DNA of 64,000 nt, from NCBI GenBank assembly GCA_022885665.1, contig JAGQDJ010000077.1, forward strand, positions 434,001 through 498,000, in the 5' to 3' direction. Both the position numbers and the translations under genes were made by a program. Below, piece after piece: positions 1 to 13,354 of this stretch. The notes under the pieces were generated by a model. It saw only the letters and a program-made list of their open reading frames with translations. It did no database searches and had not been told where the DNA came from. Position 1 is the stretch's first letter, and the number at the start of each line of letters is the position of its first letter. The stretch comes from Triops longicaudatus (taxonomy: Eukaryota > Arthropoda > Branchiopoda > Notostraca > Triopsidae).

Positions 1-2637
1 GGAACTGTCCTAAGCAGCTTTCAAATGAGTCGTTGAATATTCAAAATACTCGTGTTTTAATTATATTGCTCTTGGATTATAAAATTCAAAGTAGGCATGA
101 CAGCTAGAATATGCCTTTAACCTTAAAAAGAAATCTACCTTTCGATTCGATTCGTAATATGTTAAATTGTTTCACAAATCGTACTCATTGTATAAACGGC
201 GCCTTTACCGTGTTTGGTAAACCGAAAAAGTTTCCCTGTTGTTATTATGGTTACAGATATGGGCTGACAAAGTAGCGTATGGATCTACGAATAATTTTTG
301 AAAAATAATACCCCGAACTGCAGCGTTCTCGTTATATACCGTTCGCATCCCACGCATAATGTTCTATTAGTTCTGCTTTTTTTGCACCGCTTGATTAAAC
401 CCATTTACGAAGCACCAGGTCTTGAAAAGGAAACTGATCTTCCCTCGCCAGTACATTACAAAAGTACAAACGGCTTCTGTGTTATCATCCGATTTAGCAA
501 GCGGGCTGAAGAAGCTCAGGTGAGAGCACACAACAATAGGTTCACGTTCAGCTTAGACAAGCCCTGAAGTTTTTGAGGCCACATTTATCTGTGGTGGCAA
601 GCCTGAAAGTAAAGCTTGCCAAACAGCTGCTCACGCTTCGCATTGTTGATAAATACAAAAATAAAACTGAATATTATGGCAGTCAAAACAAGAGACGCTG
701 ACAGTTTTGTAAATTATTATTTCAAAACCACGGTAACTGGCCAATCCAAATGTCAAGTTTTATTACATTTAAATTATTTTTCTATCATCAGTTAAACTAC
801 TATTGTGCGAAACATTAAAGGAATATTTTATTTTCAGATTAATCAAACTGAAACTAGCTTTAGAATATCAGAATAAATATTGTTCTCGAATTTTCAATTT
901 CTTTAGAAGAATTTTGGATTTTCACATTTGTTCTCATATAAATATTACATTATTTAAGTTTTGACATTTTTGTCTAGGAAAAGCACATTTTGAAGACAAA
1001 CTTTCCGTTATACGCCTTCTGTAACAATACGTTTAATATATTTATGCGTAAAACTCGTATAATAAGTATACTCATAGCTACCAAAGCCGTAATCAAGACA
1101 GCGGGTTATTTGATCCAAGATGTGTTTCAGTCCCTACCGCAACGAGTCACCGAGCGAGGAAAGAGACAAAACTCTCTTGACTGTATCTTATCGTTCTGCT
1201 CATTACGAAGTTTATCCCTATCTCTCATCTTTCTGTCTCACGGTGCAATACCGTGCCTCTCAGTGTGTGCAATCCCAATACGTCTTTGGCAAAGAACTGT
1301 TTTGCTCCGTGCTACTAACAAGCTAAGAAGCTAGTATCATCTTCACGTTTTCCCTTTCCTTATAGATTACACAACACCATAAAAACGACTCAATCCACCT
1401 TCTCCTCACAACAGATTACATACCACCCATCCCCTTTTCTCTTCACAGGACTAAAGAAACGTCAGGAAGAAGAGTCTTTTTGTCAAGCTGAGGGCAATCC
1501 TGGGCAATAGCCGGGGCAACGTTAGTAGCTACTAGCTAGCAGCTTGTCTTTCGTTTAGCTTAATGGTTTGCCATTAGCCCTGAAAACCACGTAACTCGAT
1601 GCACGAATGACCTCCTGCTGCTTGACGTCATCCAGGTAAAAACTGTTCCACGAGCGGGGGTTACAAAGGACCCTTTTATAGACGTTTCGTTTTACCGGTT
1701 GAGTTTATTCTAAGTGCACCACGGAGGAAGAAAGAGCAGGGAAAATTCGGACAATAAAACCAGCGGTCAGGACCAAATTGTATCAAGTTCGAGGTTGGGA
1801 ACTCCCACACACTGCAGCCCCCGTTCTTCAACTAATTACCTATTAGTTAAGGTAAAAAGGGAAAGCTGTAGGGGGTTATAGGGGGGTTCGTCAGCAGGAT
1901 AATTCAAGTGGTAAAAACCATAAGGTATCAATAAGGTATCGATAGGCATATCCCTTTTAATTTTAGTGTATGGAACCCCAGTGGGTCCGCAACTGTTAAA
2001 CCACTAATACGTATCAGTTACCAGCTAATCTTTTGTATTGCTGAATGGCAGGCGCGTGCCGAACTAGCGCGGGTACGTGTGCAGGGTTAACCAATGCCTT
2101 GCGACGGGTGCTCGACACGTGACGGCTTTTTCGGGAAGACGACTTGGCAATGTGCGTCTATAACAAATCACAAGTCATTAGAGAGCGCGGAAACTTGAGT
2201 TCTTCTTCACAGAGCCTCGTACCAGCCATGAAAACTTTAACCACATTAATAACAATAGTACCAATTATTGTGGGATACAGCATGTGCATGGAATAAAAGG
2301 AGTTTCACGACGGTTGTTAGTACGCTGCAGCGTAAGAAGCATAGAAATGGTTTCCTGGTTCTCAGTTGGATCTTGGATTACGGGATGTTTATTTCAGTTT
2401 CAAGCTACGAATTCTTTTTAACAATTCGAAGTTTTTTTCGTATCGATCCGCGAATTTCATAGCTAACCAATGCGTTTCCACATTGTCTTAGGATGGATAT
2501 AATACTTAACGCGATTAAGCTGATAGTTTAGCCCGACTAAAAATCCATCAGTGGAAAGCTCTTAAAAATCCGTACAAAATGTTTCATTATGTAATATTTC
2601 ATTTTCTTATGTTATTAAAAATTTGTAAGTTCCAGTT

Positions 2638-2710
2638 ACAGTAGAAACTCGGTATAACAAACGTCTCGACCATTGAAAGGCTGTTCGGTTCATATGAAGT
2701 TCGTTTTATC
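2638..2710 (+). mobile_element. Fragment resembling a pogo/Tigger-type DNA transposon end
   Basis: The fragment starts with CAGTAGAAACTCGGTATAAC directly after a TA, then has CAAACG and a second related stretch (TTCGGTT, AAGTTCGTT). CAGT next to TA and a CTCG-TATAAC-AAC core are typical of terminal repeats in the Tc1/mariner/pogo superfamily. No partner end or transposase is visible nearby, so this is at most a solo end or relic. Related strings recur at 6069-6093, 8252-8289, 16498-16524, 22671-22688, 41931-41952 and 52709-52776. Confidence 0.35.
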
Positions 2711-5700
2711 ACATGCGCTCTTCACATAACTCAGAACCTTGTGTCCCATCTACCATAGCTGATAATCCGTCGTAAATGAGTTCGTTTTTTACAAGATTGA
2801 ACTGTACTTCTTTCCATTGTACACTGCCTTTCGTACAGTAACGAGCAAAGCTCACGCTGAATGAGTCAATTAAAATGTTATAAATTCTTAGAAATAGGGA
2901 ACAGTCTACCAAGCGTATTTATTTATGTTTGTAATGCCAGAAGTTGTTGTCTTTAATGAAGAAAATAGTGTTGTAAACTACAAAATCAGTTTTCAGTTCA
3001 TATTTTTCGTTACTGCTTTACTTTATTAGGTTTTTTGGTCGATGTTCGCCATCTAGTAGGCGCATAGTCGACCATCACTTTCGTATTGAGATAATTACAG
3101 ATTTCAGGTTATTTATGTTTGAATTTTACAATTAATCTTCTGAATGAATTTGCATTTAGTTAAACATCACTCTCCACCAAAATATGTGTACCAGACTTTA
3201 AAATTTGTTAGTTTTGGATTACGGAATTTTGTTTATATCGGTATCCATTCTACGTTTCCGCCATCTATTGGGCAAAGTTAAACTCAACAATTGGTACATC
3301 GCAACTGCTGCCGCTAGATGTCGCCAATGGTATCTCTACGTTACTAGCAGCCCTTTTCTTTTACAATACGGGGGTACTCGCTTCCCTTTGACATCCTATA
3401 CGAGACACACATCCAACAAGTCCAGCGATGGTTGAAAGCCTAATGACTTAATTAGCGACTACCTCATGGTGGGGTTCATTTTACTCCACCCAGGGTAACT
3501 AACAGCCGGTTTGAATCCATTTCAAGTTACAAATTTCCAGTGTCTTTTTCTACCACCGTCTTCTCTCCTTTTTAATTTGATGTTTTATTGTCCTTTTCGT
3601 TTCAGCGATTTTTAATTCAATGCGGAAATTTCTTACCACGTCTATTTAGGTAACAGCACCCTAATTTTGCACTCAAATTAAAGTTATGGCCAAAATAATC
3701 TATTTAAAAAATAAATAGCTCAAGTAAAAGCCATTTGGCTTCCGTAGGGTAGTAAATATAAACGTTCGCAGTTCTTCACGGAATGAAGCAGTCGCGGAGG
3801 GACCGTGAAGCAATCTTGGAATAACTGGAATGAATCTAAATTTAAAGTACATCTTGGCCGTTAAAGCTTTTCTAACTGGGTAGCAGTGTAGTGAATTGGT
3901 GTGAGTCGCAGCCAATTGCCCACTTCCATATTTCACCACTTATCGGCCTCGTTATCAAGGTACGAGTCATAGGGGAAAGCCTAAAGAGTCATTAGCATAG
4001 TTTCACAGGAGGTGCAGCGCGACGAATAAACTCGTTAAGAACAGAGACATACCACGCTTCGCCAAAACTTTTCAGTCTTTCACATCGCACCGAATTCCTC
4101 TTTCTGCCTTGCTCGGAACGCCATAACATAAATATTAAAAAGGAAGAAATTTTTCAACTTAATTAAAGTGTGTTATGTATAGATCTGTGTTCCACCTCAT
4201 TAACAATATCCAACACCTTTGTTACAATAAAATGGAAAAGAAGAAACAAAAAAATCGAATTCGAAAAAATAAACGAAACGAGCTCTAAGGGAAAATTAAC
4301 AAAATTCGTAAAGAAGCTTTCTACTTGTTATGCCGCATTTTTTTTCTTTTTGTCTCAAAAACTTCTTGGAGTTGGCTCGGCATGTAATGGAGCCTTGCCT
4401 TGCTCCCATTCTTATCAAGGCATTTCACACTAATTAGTTAACCGGGGCCATAATGAGCATCACATGACATATATTAACCGAGAACTTGGCTTTTTGCTCC
4501 CTCATTTTGCCCTCTCCATAATCTATAGCATGTAACTGCAACCGACGATGCAATATACATGACAGTTCTCCTTTTATTCTCACCATCTGCTTTACTTCTC
4601 AGTTCATCATTGTTAAAAAAAAGTGAAAAAGGCCACCAGCGCAACCGCCGTATGTCAAGTTTGGGAAAGAGCACTTTAAAACGCATTAATTCTTTACTGG
4701 TGAGCGTAACCGGGCCCAATTATTCATAATAGCCACAAAATGTCACTGAACAACATAGTATTTTGGGATCAACACAATTTGTATAGTTGTGGTATTGCTG
4801 GTGGTGAATCATAATTCCTGAATGAATCTTTTTGGTATTCATAGAAAGCTGAGCATCATAATTGGGTAATTTGCTTTGGTAGAACGTCATCAATATCTAT
4901 TTGCTACGGTTGGGGTGTAGAGGGAGGGAGGAGTGAACTAAATAAAAAGAGTAAAAGCCTTGGTGTGACATTGCTTGATTAGTACTTGCAATCGCTTCGC
5001 ATCTCGAGACATATGGATTCTATAGAAATAACCTTATTAGCATGATTCCGTAACGCAGCCTGTACATTACCCACCTTTTACCCCCGCAAACTGGCCTTAC
5101 AGGGCGAAAAGGGGGAGGTGTACATGGTAAAAAGAAATCAAGGGGGTATTAGATTAGAGTTATAATATTCCGAGGGTAAGTTGATAGGGTGGTGATGGTT
5201 CCCATTTATTGGCACATAGTTTGTGCCTAACAAAGTCATGGTATTGTATAGTATTGTATTTGCGTAGGGGAAGTGGGCGATATCGGGGGTGAGGAGGTAT
5301 TAGTAAACGTGGGGGTGATGGAGGAGGTTTAGAAGCTGCACGTTGTAAGAGATGGATAAGATTTTGTCTCGAAAAGCGTGAGGGTGTCTCCCTGGAGTCC
5401 CGTGAAAACTTGGAGTAGTTCCTCTTTTGTCATTGCTCTCCATAATGGGACCCTGTTAACACAAGAATTCGTCCCCGGAGAGCCATCACCAACGAGCAAG
5501 TGACAGTCCTTTTGGAAGTCATCTTCTACGTCGTTTCTTATTTTTTGATGGGACAACCCCCTTGCCCGTACTTTCTCTCGGTACGTCTGTCAAATCTTGC
5601 AATTGCATGCAACACAAAAAACGATTCCAAGTCGTTAAATCTTTGCTCTGGGTGACCCCTTGAGGAATTAGAAACGCAGTTAAATCCGTAATAAGGTGCC

Positions 5701-8411
5701 TTTTGAATCGAAAGAACCTAACTCTCCAAAATTTACATTTTGTTTTCGAAAAAGCTTCAAGAATGACGATCACTCCAGTTCCATAATTTACTGTAGTTGT
5801 AGCAAAACTTCACTATTAGAATAAGCTATTAAAAAATGAGTTCAAAATACTCGATTTAAATTTAACTAACATACAAATTAAGTAAGGCTCTATTTTTATC
5901 TATTTTTGATCGACTAACCCTGTTCGTTATTCGAAAATAACCTTATTCGTCAGATTATCAATTGAGACCTTTAAAATTGTATTATTACTTTTATTTTATT
6001 AACTTAATACGATAAAATCTCGCCATAGAGCATTTTTTAAGATTATAAGTTTTTCAGTTCTTTGTTGGTTCGCTGTAACGAGATTCTATTCTGTTTATAA
6101 TTACTGTACTTCTAATGCTTATTAGACTGTTATGATTTCCCTTTCCAAAACATTATAAGTACCAAAATCTGTGGTTTAGTTTATTAAACGTGGTTTTCCC
6201 TTTTAAATTCTGAAGCTATTGGCTTAATTTTTTGAAGCAGTTCATGATATTTCCCCACTTCCTTTTTCTTTTCTTAGCCCCGTTTAATGATCCGTTTTTG
6301 TTCGTTTCCGTCATTATTTGAGGCAATTTGTTTCGTTTTTATAAGCTCATAATTTGGTGTCGCGACAAAAAAGACTGAGCTGTTTCGAAGAAGTGTACGT
6401 TCTTTCTCTTCGCTCCGTGTTTTTTTGTAAGGACAGCCTTTTCATTTTTTTCCCATAGCGAGCTACGTCATTTACAAAGATCCTCCTAAACACAATTGAG
6501 GACAATGTATTGTGCCAAGCAACGGCGACGACGATCACTAAGGGGAAGCGGGTGTCTAATGAAGAACTGTTAAGCGATTTTCCCTCTCAGTGCGTCGCGA
6601 TAAGGCTTTTCTAGGCTCATTTGCATATCAGAATCCTTGCATGCACTCTGTGGGAGCTATGCGGAGCTAGGATTGGGAGTAAGGAGGTTTTTAAATCGTG
6701 CTACATTACCTCCAAATTATCCCAAGGCAGGCGGTATCGTTGTTCGGGGTACAAAAGCCTTTTATTCCCAACCCGGTTCACCTCCCTAACGCCAAACCAC
6801 CCCCACCACCCTCGAATCCCAACTCCGTTAACATGGAGAGCTTAAGACGAAGGCTTTCCAGCATGGTGTCCTGTTCAACTTGGACTTTCTCGATAAAATT
6901 AATTGAACCACTTAGCCCCTTGATAGAAACGAGTCATTTGGGTCGCTTCGTTCTCATTGTTGTTGTCTTTTAGTGCGGTTCCTCAGCAAATACCTACTAC
7001 CGTTTCGACTACACTGATCCAGTTGAAAAGAGAGAAAGAGGACGTTACAGGGAAAACAGATAAGAAACAAACGAGAAAGCAAAGAAGGCTAGGACTAAGC
7101 ATTATTACCACGGTAATTAAGCCTAGGAGGCTGTGTTATCATTAGTGCTAGTCTAATTAAAAGAAACAAGAAAAAAGCCTCCTGATTAATCTTGACTCCA
7201 CCCTTATTTGTTTACCGCGTATTATTTTCTGTTACTTCTCTTTACATAACACCTAACATAGAAAATTAAATGTTAAAATAAATTCTATTTTATTAAATGT
7301 GAATAATTTTCAGAATTTTTGTGGAGTTTCAATTCGTTTACAAGCTCGGAGAGGTAATTTAAAGAACGCGAAGGAGATTCGTAGGAAAGTAAAAAGGGAT
7401 TTAGAACTTTTATCCATAAAACAAGGAAGAAAATAGTTTGGGCTAATTAGAAAGATGGTGGAAATTTCTTTTAACAAGAGGATAAAAAGGCATAGAGGGT
7501 TTGACAAGGAAGGAAGGAAGTGATGGGAATGGATATCGAACTCTTGTGAGCAAATTATAAGCGGTAGGAAAAGTTTTTTGGGGGATGGAGCGAGCGGATT
7601 ACTGACGGGATAAAGCGAGCGGCATTTCGTATTAAAGCTGCACAAAGCAGAGTCAAACACACGTGTAATATATCCCGTTACTCGTATACGCAAGGAGAGG
7701 AGTTAGTTGCACGGGGACCGAGCTAGCGAAGGGAAAACCCAAGAAAGCCTCATTGAGTCTAGCGCTGGGGCGGCAAAGGAAGTTAATGTCCGTGAAATAA
7801 GACGATCAGCTCAGGCGTCGTCTCTTCATTCGGCAACCAATTTCAAGCCCTTTTGTCCGCACGACGCCTCGCTTAAGGGTAGAAGGGTACAGTGGTGGGA
7901 GGGTTCGCTCCTCCGGATCCTGAGGAGGGACACTCTTCGTTTTGCTTTCGCGTTTTGGCCCAGCCTTTCTTGTTAAGTCTCACCACGCACTTTATTTCCG
8001 GGTTTTCTAAGAGCTTTTCGATTGTACAATGCTCCATTTGCGAGCTTATATTCAAAGTTTTATTTCTTTTAAAAACGGACAAATTATTGCAAAATCTAAG
8101 AATTCGAAACATTTAAGTTTCTCTCTTTAATTCAAATAAAAAAAAAATCTTTTTCTAACATTCAGGTACGTTGCCGATTTTACACAATAGGCAATATTGG
8201 AATAAATGCTTTTCATTTCACTGCAATATGAGGACTTGCACTCGAGCCGATTGTTGTAACGGGTTCACGTTATAGCGAGATTTTTAGTGTATTCTCTTCC
8301 ATACCGCATTGCAGACTTTTTTCTCTTAATTTTGAAGCCAATAATTTTAACTATTCAATGCTTGTAATGTATTTATAGCGAGTGGTTTTTGGTATGCTTC
8401 ACAAATTCATG

Positions 8412-8456
8412 TTTTATTTTTTTATTTATTTATTATTTATTTATTTATTTATTTTT
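8412..8456. repeat. (TTTA)n simple repeat
   Basis: About 45 bp of slightly interrupted TTTA tetranucleotide repeat. It is ordinary low-complexity DNA and may be length-polymorphic. Confidence 0.85.
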
Positions 8457-9256
8457 GTTTCAGGGATTCAAAAGATGTGTGACGCTACTTTTAGTTTGTT
8501 CGGCGTCAAGTGCGATTTGAAATATAAACTTGACGCCCTATATGAAAGAAACGACTGACACACACCAAAAGAAAAAAAACATGCAAGCATGAGGGGCGAT
8601 AATCGGATCGGGCAAGACGTCAGTCGGTTCTGTTCCCGCCCTGCTTAAGTGACGGACACAAGACTACTAACAGCAATGCAAAAGCGAGTAGTAGTAGCAG
8701 TAGCATCCATCCGGGAGTATTACTACAAAAGTCCCGGGTCACTTATTCCTTTCCCTTTGGCCGCGAGGAAGGCGAGGTGTTGGACGGGAGGGGGTTCACT
8801 TTTACCCTCCAAGCTCGGCATCGTTTCTCTCGTCGTCGCACGCCTCGTATCAAAGCCGATTAAACGGCGGACGCCACTGAATGCCGGAAAAGCGGCGCCC
8901 ATCTTTTATTCTTCTATCTTTTTCCCTATCCCAATCACAATAAACCCGCCCATACCCAATGCTTTACTTTCGCTGTATTGCCCGTATCACTTACTGACAG
9001 GACAAACTTCACATGGTTTATATTCATGGATTTTTTTAAGTTGAAGTGCTGCTATCGCTCAAATCCCTCTTGACGTATCTCAAACTCGAAAAAGATTAAC
9101 AACGAAATTGATTCGAGCTCCAATGAAGAGTGTATTAACCGTTTGCTTTTATCACTATAGCAATTCTCACGAATATGAACAACTTTTGTTATTTTTTTAA
9201 GAGGTGCATCAAACTTAATGCAAATCAATCCGTCTTACAGTACGTATATGTACACT

Positions 9257-9490
9257 ATTGCGATAAAACGTGTAATACTAAATTTCCCAAATGAAATCTC
9301 GCAATTTGAAAAAACTGTAAATTATAATACTTAACTTGTAACATGGAAAAATTCCAAATGATATTGCGACACCTTAAAAGGTGCTATATGCACAATGTTT
9401 TTAATTTACAATATTATATCCGTTACAACTTTCCGTTTGCGTTTCTGTAACTTAAATTGTAAATACTAACTTTGGGAAATATCGCAATTG
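9257..9490. repeat. AT-rich patch with recurring TCGCAAT motifs, possible MITE remnant
   Basis: The motif ATTGCGA or its complement occurs four times: ATTGCGATA near 9258, CTCGCAATT near 9298, ATATTGCGA at 9361 and ATCGCAATTG near 9481. The last copy and the one near 9298 are both preceded by a GTAA(A)TACTAA stretch, giving an imperfect direct duplication about 180 bp apart. A 14-bp palindrome, CACCTTAAAAGGTG, lies in the middle. A decayed non-autonomous element is possible, but no clean terminal repeats or target-site duplication were seen. Confidence 0.3.
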
Positions 9491-10195
9491 TAGAATAAAA
9501 CAACCGTCAAGAGAGAAGTCATGTGAGAAATAAATGTAGCAATAAAATATTTTTGCATTTGTAGTACAGTAAGTCTCACAACAATGTGCGTTGTTACTAA
9601 TTTCAAGTTTTGTCAGTTAAAGAAAGTAAAAGTGCATTTTAACGGACGAATTTATAGAAAAATAATTTTTTTCTATAGAAGCGTGAAAAGTAGTGTTTAG
9701 AGTAGCCATTTCTGCGTAAAGGCCAGAAAAGCTTGGGAGTTTGTTTTACAAGACGCCAAGTGTTCTCGCACGGCCAGTGAGGGAGCACATGGGTACAGTG
9801 CGAGGGTGGAGCTTGAAGGATGCTGGGGAACCAACCCCTGAAAAAGAACCTCATCTGGTCGTTTATATTGCGACGCCAATCTCTGGGAGAGCATCCTGGG
9901 AGAAGGCGGAGTTGCGCTGGCGGAAATCTCCCTTGAAGTCGGCCCGCGCCAAAGCCGCAGCATCCTTGGATCTTTAAGCGCTGCAGCAGGACGTGACTAT
10001 ACCAAACGGATGACCTAGCCTCCCACGTGATGGTCCTTCGGCACCACGACAGTAATTTCAACCCTCAGTCGCTTGTATACAAGTTCCTGGCAGCCAGTGC
10101 ATTTCTGTGCCAAAACTTTTCAAGTATTCCTCAACCGCAAGTTTGAAAACACTGTGAAACCATCAAAAGTGTAGTTCTAGTCCGTAAGAACCGTC

Positions 10196-13100
10196 ATGGA
10201 AATGGTACCCGTGGATTTGCGTTGTGCCACAACCATGAAATCCAACACTATTCAAACGGAATCTAGTGCCGAGTTACACGTCTCTTCCGAAGACGATCTG
10301 ACCCAATCTTCCACGGAATCGCGCTCCGCCATGAGTGAAGAGACACCCAAGCCCAGTAGTTCACCCCCACACACTTTAACCAGTTCTTTTCCTGCTATAG
10401 AAGGCCAGGAAAGATTGATCCTTCCCCCTGTTGCACCCCGAGCCAAATTACCTTTCAGCGTGGAAAACATTTTAGACCCCGAAAAGTTTACCGGTAAGCC
10501 ACTAAGCTCACCACCGGCGACGACATTGTCCGCTTTTGCGTTACGGGTTCCACCCCATCCCATGGATGGTCGTTTTCCACCTAACTTGCCCTATTTCTCC
10601 CCCGACGGATACCTGTACAACGGAAGCACGGAAACGGGGTACCATGAAGGCAGTCGAGTACGGAAAGACAGTAGTGAGACTTACGTCGATGTCATGGACG
10701 ATATGATGTCCATGGATGAGGACGACAGTGGTGATGAAGAATCTGGTAAGTTGACTCGGTTGCGGTTGTTTGAAGACATAGTCGGGTTGTTTGTTGATCC
10801 AAGGGGCTTTGAATACTTGTTGTGGTGGGGATATGAATATGACGGAGGTTTTTGCGGTGGGAAAATGCCATAGCATAAGTTGTCTAGTCCGTATAAGACT
10901 ATAAGATATCACATGACTTGTGCACACCCATGTGGTCTTCATTAAAAATGGGGGACCCCCACTTGAACTGAAATTTACACACGCTCTTCACATTGCAATG
11001 TAATTAAGGAAGGAAATCCATCGTCGCTTCCCACACAAATTAAGGGTGCTGTTCATCACCCTTATTACAATTAGTCTCTAAGCTTGTTTGAGAATTAGTT
11101 TTTAACAAGTCTGGTTCACATAAAAGCGCAATTAATGTGCTAGCTTACATTTTTAACGAAAGCAATTAGGGAAATGTGACTGAAGACCGTCAAATTGCAA
11201 TTGAACTCATTCACCCCTACAGGATTCCCACATGTTTTGCGTTTCTTTTTTTTGTGTGTGCTGGCAATTGAGTTAAATTCGTGACTGAAAACAGACTAGT
11301 GTAACAATTAATTACAAGGACAAGAGATTTATTAAACAGATCAAAACGAAAATGTTTCACCATAAATTCTGCCGCGAACGCCCCATGTGTGGCAATCGTA
11401 TTGTCACAACTTATTAAAAATCGCATCACTCTTCTAGAACACTCCATCATTCTTTTCTAACGATAAGTCTTTTTAATTTCCAGTGGTTTTCTTAGGAATA
11501 CTCACTTCAGAACAGTGCACAAGGTGGTAATAATACTAAGGAACTGAATGATTATTTAAATAACTAGCTATTACTAGTAAATTAGTACAATTATAAAAGA
11601 TTTCGCTGTAAAGATATTCTATTGTATTTGTTAAATTTCTGACGGGAAGTCTTACAGAACGTAAAAATGTCAAATTTAAGTAGAATTGAAATTTGACTAT
11701 ACTCGTAAGTGTCCAGTAAATTTTGGCACACGCGCTCTAGTTAAATGTGACACTCAGTACCAGGATTTATTGGATAACCTAATATTTTCTTAACGAGTTG
11801 TACAGAATAGGGTTTTGGCAACACACTTCGTGGCAGAAAGACAAATTAGGGTAAGGAAAGAGATTACCGGAAATTTAGTTTTACAACTGTTTTATGACCA
11901 AACTTAGAAAAAAAAAGAAAGGGTCAATTCTCGGGTTTCTGCCGGAACTAGTTTACGCTTTGTCGTCTGTTGGATTTCGGTGCTTTACTGAGGAGAGGAA
12001 AGAGGAGATGTAAAGAAAGAAAAGAAGTCGAAAAAAGGTTTTTACTTGAGCCACGGTCAGTTGGAGAGGGAGATATCGTCTTTTGAGCTCTAAATGGCTC
12101 GTTTGGTCAGCGCGGACAGGTTTATTTAACAGAGCCACGTGGGGACGACACACGAACACGGTTTTCTCCTGCGGCAGAAGGACAAGCCTTCATCTTAATC
12201 CGTCAGCGAACTTGTTGAAACCTCGAGTTCGTTTGGTTCAGGCATTCACCGCCGAAAAAAACTGTCGAGCTGTTTTCAAAATTCCCTTAAATTTGTTACT
12301 GCTCCAGTTATTAAGGGTCCAAAAACTGAAGAAACACGCTGTGGAGCTCTTTTTGTAACGATGTATCACGGTTTCAAAATTGGAAGCATTTTAGGCATGG
12401 GGAACTCATTGCAAATATTAATGACTTTACCAAACACATGTCACCATCCATCATCACTACAAATACCCTAATCCCTGAAACCACACTATTTAATTTAGCC
12501 CAGGAGCTTAGTTTTTTAGAAACTCTTTTTGGCATACTTTCACTGACTCATTGGGAAACATCCGTTATAGCAAAAACGGCCAAAAAGTTAAATCAAATAA
12601 ACCCGATTTCTTATTTGATTTTTTGTGTGTTTTCACAGATAACGGAAGCGCAATGGATATGCACGGAACATGCTGCGATTCTGACGCAGAATACCGTAGT
12701 GATTCAACAGAAGCTCCTCAGCGTTTGAATAATAACAACAGCAAAGGTGGGAGTGATAAATCCCCGGGATCCAATCGCAGTGGTAGCGAGAGCGACGGTC
12801 ATAAAACGTCTGGTCACCATAACTCGAGCAAATCGAGTAAAAAGCGCAAATCTTGTCACGATTCTAGCAACAAAGGCGGGAAACCTCGTCGGGCGCGGAC
12901 GGCTTTTTCGTACGAGCAATTAGTCTCGTTGGAAAACAAATTCAAAACCACGCGGTATCTGTCGGTGTGCGAGCGACTCAACTTGGCTCTGCAGTTACAG
13001 CTCAGCGAGACCCAAGTCAAAATCTGGTTCCAGAACCGGCGAACCAAATGGAAGAAACAGAATCCCGGCTTGGATGTCAATTCTGCACAATTGCCTCCAC

Positions 13101-13354
13101 CACCACCCAGTAGTTCCATGACGTCCCCCTTTCAGCCGAATCAAGGCATGGGAGGATTTAGCGGAAGTGCGGCAGCAGCGGCCATGCTATATGGGCCAAA
13201 TAATCCCGCAGCCGCTCTCAACGCTTATATCGCGAATTCGGCGGCCGGGTTACCCTTTTTGCTCAACAATGCCGCCAACAGTGCTGCTGCCAGCTCTGCC
13301 TCCTACAACCCTTCACTCTTACACCCCTGTTTCCACCATTTAGGCCACACATGA
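10196..13354 (+). CDS. slou: NK1-class homeobox transcription factor (slouch / Nkx1 orthologue)
   Basis: Two coding exons, 10196-10745 and 12639-13354, join in phase 1 (G|AT, Asp184) across a 1893-bp GT-AG intron and encode 421 residues. An in-frame TAG a few codons upstream supports the chosen ATG. The homeodomain is residues 266-325 (12884-13063), with the WFQNRR helix-3 motif, Gln50 and Asn51. Its RRARTAF start, ENKFKTTRYLSVCERLNLAL core and TKWKKQNPG end are diagnostic of the NK1 family. FSVENILDPEKFTG at residues 87-100 matches the conserved N-terminal NK1 motif, close to a repressor-type TN/EH1 element. An acidic tract (about 164-182) precedes the intron; Ser/Asn-rich and Lys-rich linkers precede the homeodomain; the C-terminus is Pro-, Ala- and Asn-rich. 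NK1 proteins are nuclear DNA-binding regulators; slouch specifies muscle founder cells and neurons in flies. Flanking deserts suggest distributed enhancers. UTR ends were not determined. Confidence 0.95.
10746..12638 (+). other. NK1 intron 1
   Basis: This 1893-bp intron has donor GTAAGT and acceptor TTTCACAG. It contains several homeodomain-type cores (for example GTAATTAAGG near 11000 and AGCAATTAGGG near 11161), so auto- or cross-regulation by NK proteins is conceivable. The reading frame open across the acceptor (starting 12551) is intron plus exon 2, not a separate gene. Confidence 0.85.

Larger units (their letters stand above)
1..10195. other. Non-coding region upstream of the NK1 gene
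   Basis: I found no convincing protein gene here. Open frames of 60-140 codons occur on both strands, but none has a recognisable domain, and several sit on purine-rich or T-rich strands where stops are rare (for example 7310-7693, minus). The stretch holds a perfect CRE-type octamer TGACGTCA at 1623-1630, pogo-like end fragments near 2638, 6069 and 8252, a TTTA-type simple repeat at 8412-8456, and a 230-bp patch of recurring TCGCAAT motifs at 9257-9490. Because it lies directly 5' of a homeobox gene, part of it probably holds NK1 enhancers. That is inference; no element can be proven from one genome. Confidence 0.6.

Noticed and set aside
7310..7693. 127-codon open frame, minus strand
   Set aside because: It reads the pyrimidine-rich strand of a purine/pyrimidine-skewed region, which lacks stops for compositional reasons; no domain.
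9639..10061. 140-codon frame antisense to the region just upstream of NK1
   Set aside because: It lies opposite the probable NK1 promoter and 5' UTR and has no domain; competing frames are open on both strands there.
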